Source: an uncultured Verrucomicrobia subdivision 3 bacterium (GTDB lineage: Bacteria; Verrucomicrobiota; Verrucomicrobiia; Limisphaerales; UBA8199). From it: a stretch of DNA of 64,000 nt. The stretch lies in the NCBI GenBank assembly GCA_903913865.1, contig CAIWMU010000181.1:1-64000 (forward strand), written 5' to 3'. Both the position numbers and the translations under genes were made by a program. Numbering within the stretch: position 1 is the first letter of the stretch; each line of letters begins with the position of its first letter. Below, one piece after another: positions 60,509-64,000 of the stretch. Below the pieces are notes generated by a model that was not told where the DNA came from, did no database searches, and saw only the letters and a list, made by a program, of their open reading frames with translations.

Positions 60509-63304
60509 TCATTCCTTGCTCCTGCTGTCGAGTGCTGACTTCAGCAATTCTTTGATTTCCCTCAACTCCTTCCGGAGTGCCGAATTCTCAGCACGGGTCG
60601 CCTCGAGCTTGCTGTTCAAACCCTGTATGGCCGCAAACGTAACGCCATCGGCCTCGAGCGTCGTAATGTTCTTGTCGTCCGCACCCGGGTAGAAAGCCGC
60701 CTTGAAATCCTGAGCCATCGGACCGATGTGGGGGGTTGAACCGGCTTCCTCCCATTGGTAATGCCATTGGGTTACAGGTATCGCTGCGAGCTTCTCCAGC
60801 ACAGCCACACCATCCACAGCGGCAAAGTCCTTCTTTACATTGCGGTCGGAGATGACCGCCCATGAAGTCCCACCCGGTGGCAGGGAAACTCCCGCCGTCT
60901 GGCCGGCATTCGAGACCAGGCGGTAGCCACCACTGGCCCGGACGGCAAACTGGTTGTTGCCGGTGGACGCAAAGTCGGCTGCCGTGGAATCCGCATAAAC
61001 AAAGGCCCCGTCATGCACCGCCTGGGCACGTCGCCCGGCAGCAAGGCTGTATTGGCCACCCGCCAGGTTCAACGCGCCTCCCACCACGGTCGAAAAACTG
61101 TTGGTGGCATAATTGGCATAACCACCACCCACTGTCGCATGCCCTCCCCCAAAAGTCGTCCCTCCCTCGGCATGATTGCTCTCCCCGCCTGCCACCGTTG
61201 ATCCATATCCGCTCGCCGTGCTGTAATTGCCACCGCCCACTGTCGCCGCAAAGGCTGTCGCGTTGTTATAAGATCCCGCAATCACCGTGCGATCCCCGCT
61301 TGCGTAGTTGAAGATACCTCCCGCAATCGTCGCGTAGGCCCCGCCTGCTGTGTTGTAGCTACCCCCGCCTATCGCCACGCTCGCGCCCTGTGCCGAATTA
61401 TTGGCACCACCTGCAATCGCTGCCGAAACGCCCATCGCACTATTATTCATCCCGCCACCCACCGTGGTCTGCGCTCCAATGGCCTGATTGTTCGTTCCTC
61501 CCCCAATACTGCTCGAAACACCACCCGCCAGATTGACCGCCCCCCCGGCGATCGTCGCAAATCCGTTCGTGGCATAATTGGCATAGCCACCACCCACTGT
61601 CGCATGCCCCCCTGCAAAATTCGTCCCTCCCTCGGCATGATTGCTCTCCCCGCCTGCCACCGTGGAGCCATATCCGCTCGCTGTGCTCAGGTTGCCTCCA
61701 CCCACCGTCGCCGCAAATGCTGTCGCATCGTTGTAGGACCCGGCCGCCACCGAGCGATCCCCGCTTGCATAATTGAAGACACCTCCGGGAACCGTCGCAT
61801 AGGTTCCCGCCGCTGTGTTGTAGAATCCACCACCTATCGCCACGTTCCCACCCTGTGCCGAATTGTTCGCTCCCCCTGCAACCGCTGCGGAAGCGCCCAT
61901 CGCTTTATTGTTCATACCACCACCAACGACCGCCAGCGCTCCAATGGCCTGATTGTTCGTTCCTCCCCCGACGCTGCTTGCAATCCCGCCCGCCAGATTG
62001 ACCGCCCCCCCGGAGATCGTCGCAAATCCATTGGTGGAATAATTGGCATAGCCACCACCCACTGTCGCATGCCCCCCTGCAAAATTCGTCCCTCCCTCGG
62101 CATGATTACTCTCCCCACCCGCCACCGTTGATCCATATCCGCTCGCCGTGCTCAGGTTGCCTCCACCCACCGTCGCCGCAAACGCTGTCACCGTGTTATA
62201 CGATCCCGCAACCACCGTGCGGTCCCCGCTCGCATAATTGAAGATACCTCCCGCAACCGTCGCATAGGTTCCCGCCGCTGTGTTGTAGCTACCCCCGCCA
62301 ATCGTCACGCTGTTCGTTCTGGCCGAATTGTTGGCTCCCCCGCCAATCACCACTCCGGACACTCCGGCTGCCGCAGTGTTTCCGGCAGCACCCCCGATCA
62401 CATTCGGGAGATTGGCCGCATTCGGTTCGAGACGAAACGCGCGAATGCCATTTACCTTCATCTCCACCGGGAGGTTGTCCACCGTTCCAATGAAAGCACC
62501 ACCGGCCGGGTTGGCTCCCGTGTTGCCGTTGGTTCTCCAGAACGCAGCGCTGTTCAGCCCGTTCAGCGTGGAGGCGTTGACGTTCGTGATGCCGGCTCCG
62601 TTGCCCGCGATTTCCCCTGTGAGGCTCACTGAGCTCACGTTGCTCAATCCAGCACCATTGCCACTGAACACTCCCATAATCTGGTTGGCCGGATTGGTCG
62701 CGATGAGCACCCCTGCGAAACTATTTGTCCCGGTGAACAGGCTGTTGCCCGCGAGCCGTGGCAGCGTCCCCGGGATCTGCCCTTCGGTCACGCTCCCGAG
62801 CAGGTTGGTTGCCGTGCCTGCCGATGTCGCGTAGAAGGCGTTGTTGGCGTTGCCTGCATAGACGGCAAAACTGGCCTGCAGCGAACTTGATGCCGATGCT
62901 GCTTCCGTGGCCTTGCCTGCGTACAGTGCATAGGGAGTCGCAGCCAGTGCCTGCCGTGGTGCCAGAATCGACCAGTTGGTCCCCCCTGCACGCTGAACAC
63001 CGATCTCCAACCACCTCGGTCGGCCATCGAAGGCTCCAGCTCCAAAATCCAACATCACCGTGAACAACCCATTCGCCACAGGCGTTCCCGTATTGGTGAT
63101 AATGCCACTGACCGCCGTCCCAACCGTCGAATCCACGTAAAGGGCGAACGTGAGGTCGTAACGTCCGTTGGCCGGAACGCTGCCTTCATTTAGCCTCCCC
63201 TGGTAGGTAAAAGCCGTGCCTTGCGAATGGAGTTGAACAACGCCTGAGAAAAAGGCGGCAAGCGCCGCAACAAGAGTGCATTTGCGAGTGGTTCTAGGTT
63301 GCAT
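60509..63304 (-). CDS. Exported YadA-like head-repeat protein with S74 chaperone domain
   Basis: 931 residues from MQPRTTRKCT; the frame further upstream starts only at a TTG. A signal peptide runs to about residue 28. A domain common in Verrucomicrobial repeat proteins follows (FTYQGRLNEGSVPANGRYDLTFALY). Then comes a glycine-rich region (about 290-750) with about three 155-residue repeats built of YadA-head-like units (GSTVAGGESNHAEGG, GGHATVGGGYANYATN, ATIAGGAVNLAGG). The C-terminal 110 residues are a peptidase S74 intramolecular chaperone (SDRNVKKDFAAVDGVAVLEKLAAIPVTQWHYQ; HIGPMAQDFKAAF) with a final coiled coil. Trimeric surface fibre assembly is expected; no YadA membrane anchor is present. 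Confidence 0.88.
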   Translation of the reverse strand: MQPRTTRKCTLVAALAAFFSGVVQLHSQGTAFTYQGRLNEGSVPANGRYDLTFALYVDSTVGTAVSGIITNTGTPVANGLFTVMLDFGAGAFDGRPRWLEIGVQRAGGTNWSILAPRQALAATPYALYAGKATEAASASSSLQASFAVYAGNANNAFYATSAGTATNLLGSVTEGQIPGTLPRLAGNSLFTGTNSFAGVLIATNPANQIMGVFSGNGAGLSNVSSVSLTGEIAGNGAGITNVNASTLNGLNSAAFWRTNGNTGANPAGGAFIGTVDNLPVEMKVNGIRAFRLEPNAANLPNVIGGAAGNTAAAGVSGVVIGGGANNSARTNSVTIGGGSYNTAAGTYATVAGGIFNYASGDRTVVAGSYNTVTAFAATVGGGNLSTASGYGSTVAGGESNHAEGGTNFAGGHATVGGGYANYSTNGFATISGGAVNLAGGIASSVGGGTNNQAIGALAVVGGGMNNKAMGASAAVAGGANNSAQGGNVAIGGGFYNTAAGTYATVPGGVFNYASGDRSVAAGSYNDATAFAATVGGGNLSTASGYGSTVAGGESNHAEGGTNFAGGHATVGGGYANYATNGFATIAGGAVNLAGGVSSSIGGGTNNQAIGAQTTVGGGMNNSAMGVSAAIAGGANNSAQGASVAIGGGSYNTAGGAYATIAGGIFNYASGDRTVIAGSYNNATAFAATVGGGNYSTASGYGSTVAGGESNHAEGGTTFGGGHATVGGGYANYATNSFSTVVGGALNLAGGQYSLAAGRRAQAVHDGAFVYADSTAADFASTGNNQFAVRASGGYRLVSNAGQTAGVSLPPGGTSWAVISDRNVKKDFAAVDGVAVLEKLAAIPVTQWHYQWEEAGSTPHIGPMAQDFKAAFYPGADDKNITTLEADGVTFAAIQGLNSKLEATRAENSALRKELREIKELLKSALDSRSKE
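61057..62345 (-). repeat. 465-bp coding tandem repeat, about three units
   Basis: The marker ACTGTCGCAT occurs at 61131, 61596 and 62061, spaced by exactly 465 bp (155 codons), and long stretches around it are near-identical on the DNA level. The unit itself is made of shorter 14-16-residue head repeats. Confidence 0.88.
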
Positions 63305-63585
63305 ATTGAGTTTTGAGATGATATTTGGCAATCAAAAGGCTTTGGGATTGGAAAGGTTTTTTGAGGGCACAGAAATCACCGCAACAGCTTCTGTGGTGCT
63401 GAAGCATCACGGCTGAAGCATGACAAACTGCTGACCAACCTCCTTGACTGACTCTCATCTCCCCAACTGTTAACAGACTCTTAAAGGGAATGTAAACAGT
63501 TCATTTCTACCCCCAACACAGCCTCACCCGCAGCCAGACTTCCAAGGGGGCGGCACGTTTCCCTTCTGCGGAAAATCGCGCTCTT
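63305..63585. other. Intergenic region, no gene seen
   Basis: 281 bp between the S74 gene start and the end of the MFS gene, both on the minus strand. The part next to the S74 gene is AT-rich and is the likely promoter region of that gene. Nothing else recognised. Confidence 0.4.
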
Positions 63586-64000
63586 CTACTTCACGACTTC
63601 GGGGCGCTTCGACTTCAGCAGCAGCGTCAACCCGGCCCCGATCAGCAGCAGGACACCCGCTGTGATAAAGGAGGACTGGTAACTCCCGCCGCTCCTGGCC
63701 GTGAGGGTCTGCTGCAACCGGGGCAGGACCAACCCGCCCACTCCCCACGCAGTGAACAAAACACCGTAATTGATGCCAAAGTTCTTCAAACCCCAAAGAT
63801 CCTTGGCGAACGAGGGAAACAGTGACAGATTCGCCCCGTAGTTGAAGCCGATCATCGAGGCCACCAGCACGATCACCACCGGCGGCAGGCCCTTGGTTCC
63901 AGTCACAGGAATCGCCACAAACATCAGCCCCGCCTGCAGCAGCAGCACCATCATAAGGGTCCAGCGTCGCCCGATCCGGTCGGAGAGGATTCCCGCCACG
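63586..64000 (-). CDS. OFA-family MFS transporter, C-terminal part (cut by window end)
   Basis: At least 137 codons are visible and the reading frame continues beyond 64000. The first visible motif is the MFS loop signature GILSDRIGRRWTLMM (loop 8-9). Four to five membrane spans follow, with FNYGANLSLFPSFAKDLWGLKNFGINYGVLFTAWGVGG, which is diagnostic of the oxalate/formate antiporter (OFA) family. A short basic C-terminus (LKSKRPEVVK) ends the protein. It would exchange or import a small organic anion; the substrate is undetermined. Confidence 0.88.
   Translation of the reverse strand, partial: VAGILSDRIGRRWTLMMVLLLQAGLMFVAIPVTGTKGLPPVVIVLVASMIGFNYGANLSLFPSFAKDLWGLKNFGINYGVLFTAWGVGGLVLPRLQQTLTARSGGSYQSSFITAGVLLLIGAGLTLLLKSKRPEVVK

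Noticed and set aside
61057-62345. Long regular repeats considered as CRISPR or insertion sequences
   Set aside because: They encode in-frame 155-residue protein repeats of the S74 protein; no terminal inverted repeats or transposase.

Overview
The window is a GC-rich (roughly 60 %) bacterial chromosome segment, most probably from the Verrucomicrobiota (or a close PVC relative). This rests on several things seen together: three large pseudopilins, two with the canonical [24 protein letters not shown]-type N-terminus (split here: [12 protein letters not shown] / [12 protein letters not shown]) and a C-terminal ADG/VDG motif; a fused double-length UvrA; two URO-D-superfamily proteins placed among sugar genes; an HzsA-like dihaem propeller protein; a tandem-repeat S74 protein; and many intergenic hairpin repeat families. 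No rRNA, tRNA, CRISPR array, transposase or phage structural gene was recognised.

Layout. 0-16.6 kb: secreted and carbohydrate-related metabolism. It holds an HzsA-like c-type cytochrome, a URO-D protein coupled to a GH20 hexosaminidase, a chemoreceptor, small exported proteins, and a minus-strand operon of secreted carbohydrate-associated protein, MFS sugar porter and URO-D protein. 16.6-21.1 kb: tandem repeats, a divergent pseudopilin, a GNAT acetyltransferase and a membrane J-domain protein. 21.4-24.9 kb: a complete ribose-type ABC importer (ATPase, permease, lipoprotein binding protein). 24.9-28.3 kb: a pseudopilin and an exported N-acyl-D-amino-acid amidohydrolase, with structured repeats between them. 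28.3-29.4 kb: repeats only.

29.4-36.0 kb is an accessory module lying between two copies of a 72-84 bp repeat. It has a PcfJ-like protein, a metzincin-like protease, a PAS-LuxR regulator, a small protein with a clan-CD-like His/Cys pattern, and then a visibly AT-richer stretch with a 53-residue ORF, an OGG-fold-like protein and a 409-residue orphan. A near-identical 22-nt element built on a CGTCA-N3-TGACG palindrome sits in both divergent promoter regions around the regulator, suggesting one small regulon.

36.0-41.9 kb encodes the 1956-residue double UvrA. 42-56.2 kb is a type I restriction-modification island, all on the minus strand: AlbA_2/GHKL regulator-like protein, an orphan, a half-length HsdS, HsdM, HsdS, a SEFIR/TIR-like protein, an AlbA_2 protein, a DUF1016_N fragment, a DUF1016 nuclease, HsdR and a YgjP-like metallopeptidase. 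The most unusual observation of the window is here: two micro-ORFs begin with the hsdR start region and end with the 3' end of another gene of the same island (hsdS in one, the YgjP gene in the other). Each directly follows an accessory gene in the same position that the DUF1016 gene holds before the intact hsdR. I read them as deletion scars of earlier hsdR copies that leave a record of serial cargo-hsdR turnover.

56.4-64 kb returns to household genes: a TolC-like fragment, a Tat-exported propeller, a membrane-anchored unknown, a pseudopilin, a DEDDh exonuclease, the S74 repeat protein, and the end of an OFA-type MFS transporter cut by the window edge.
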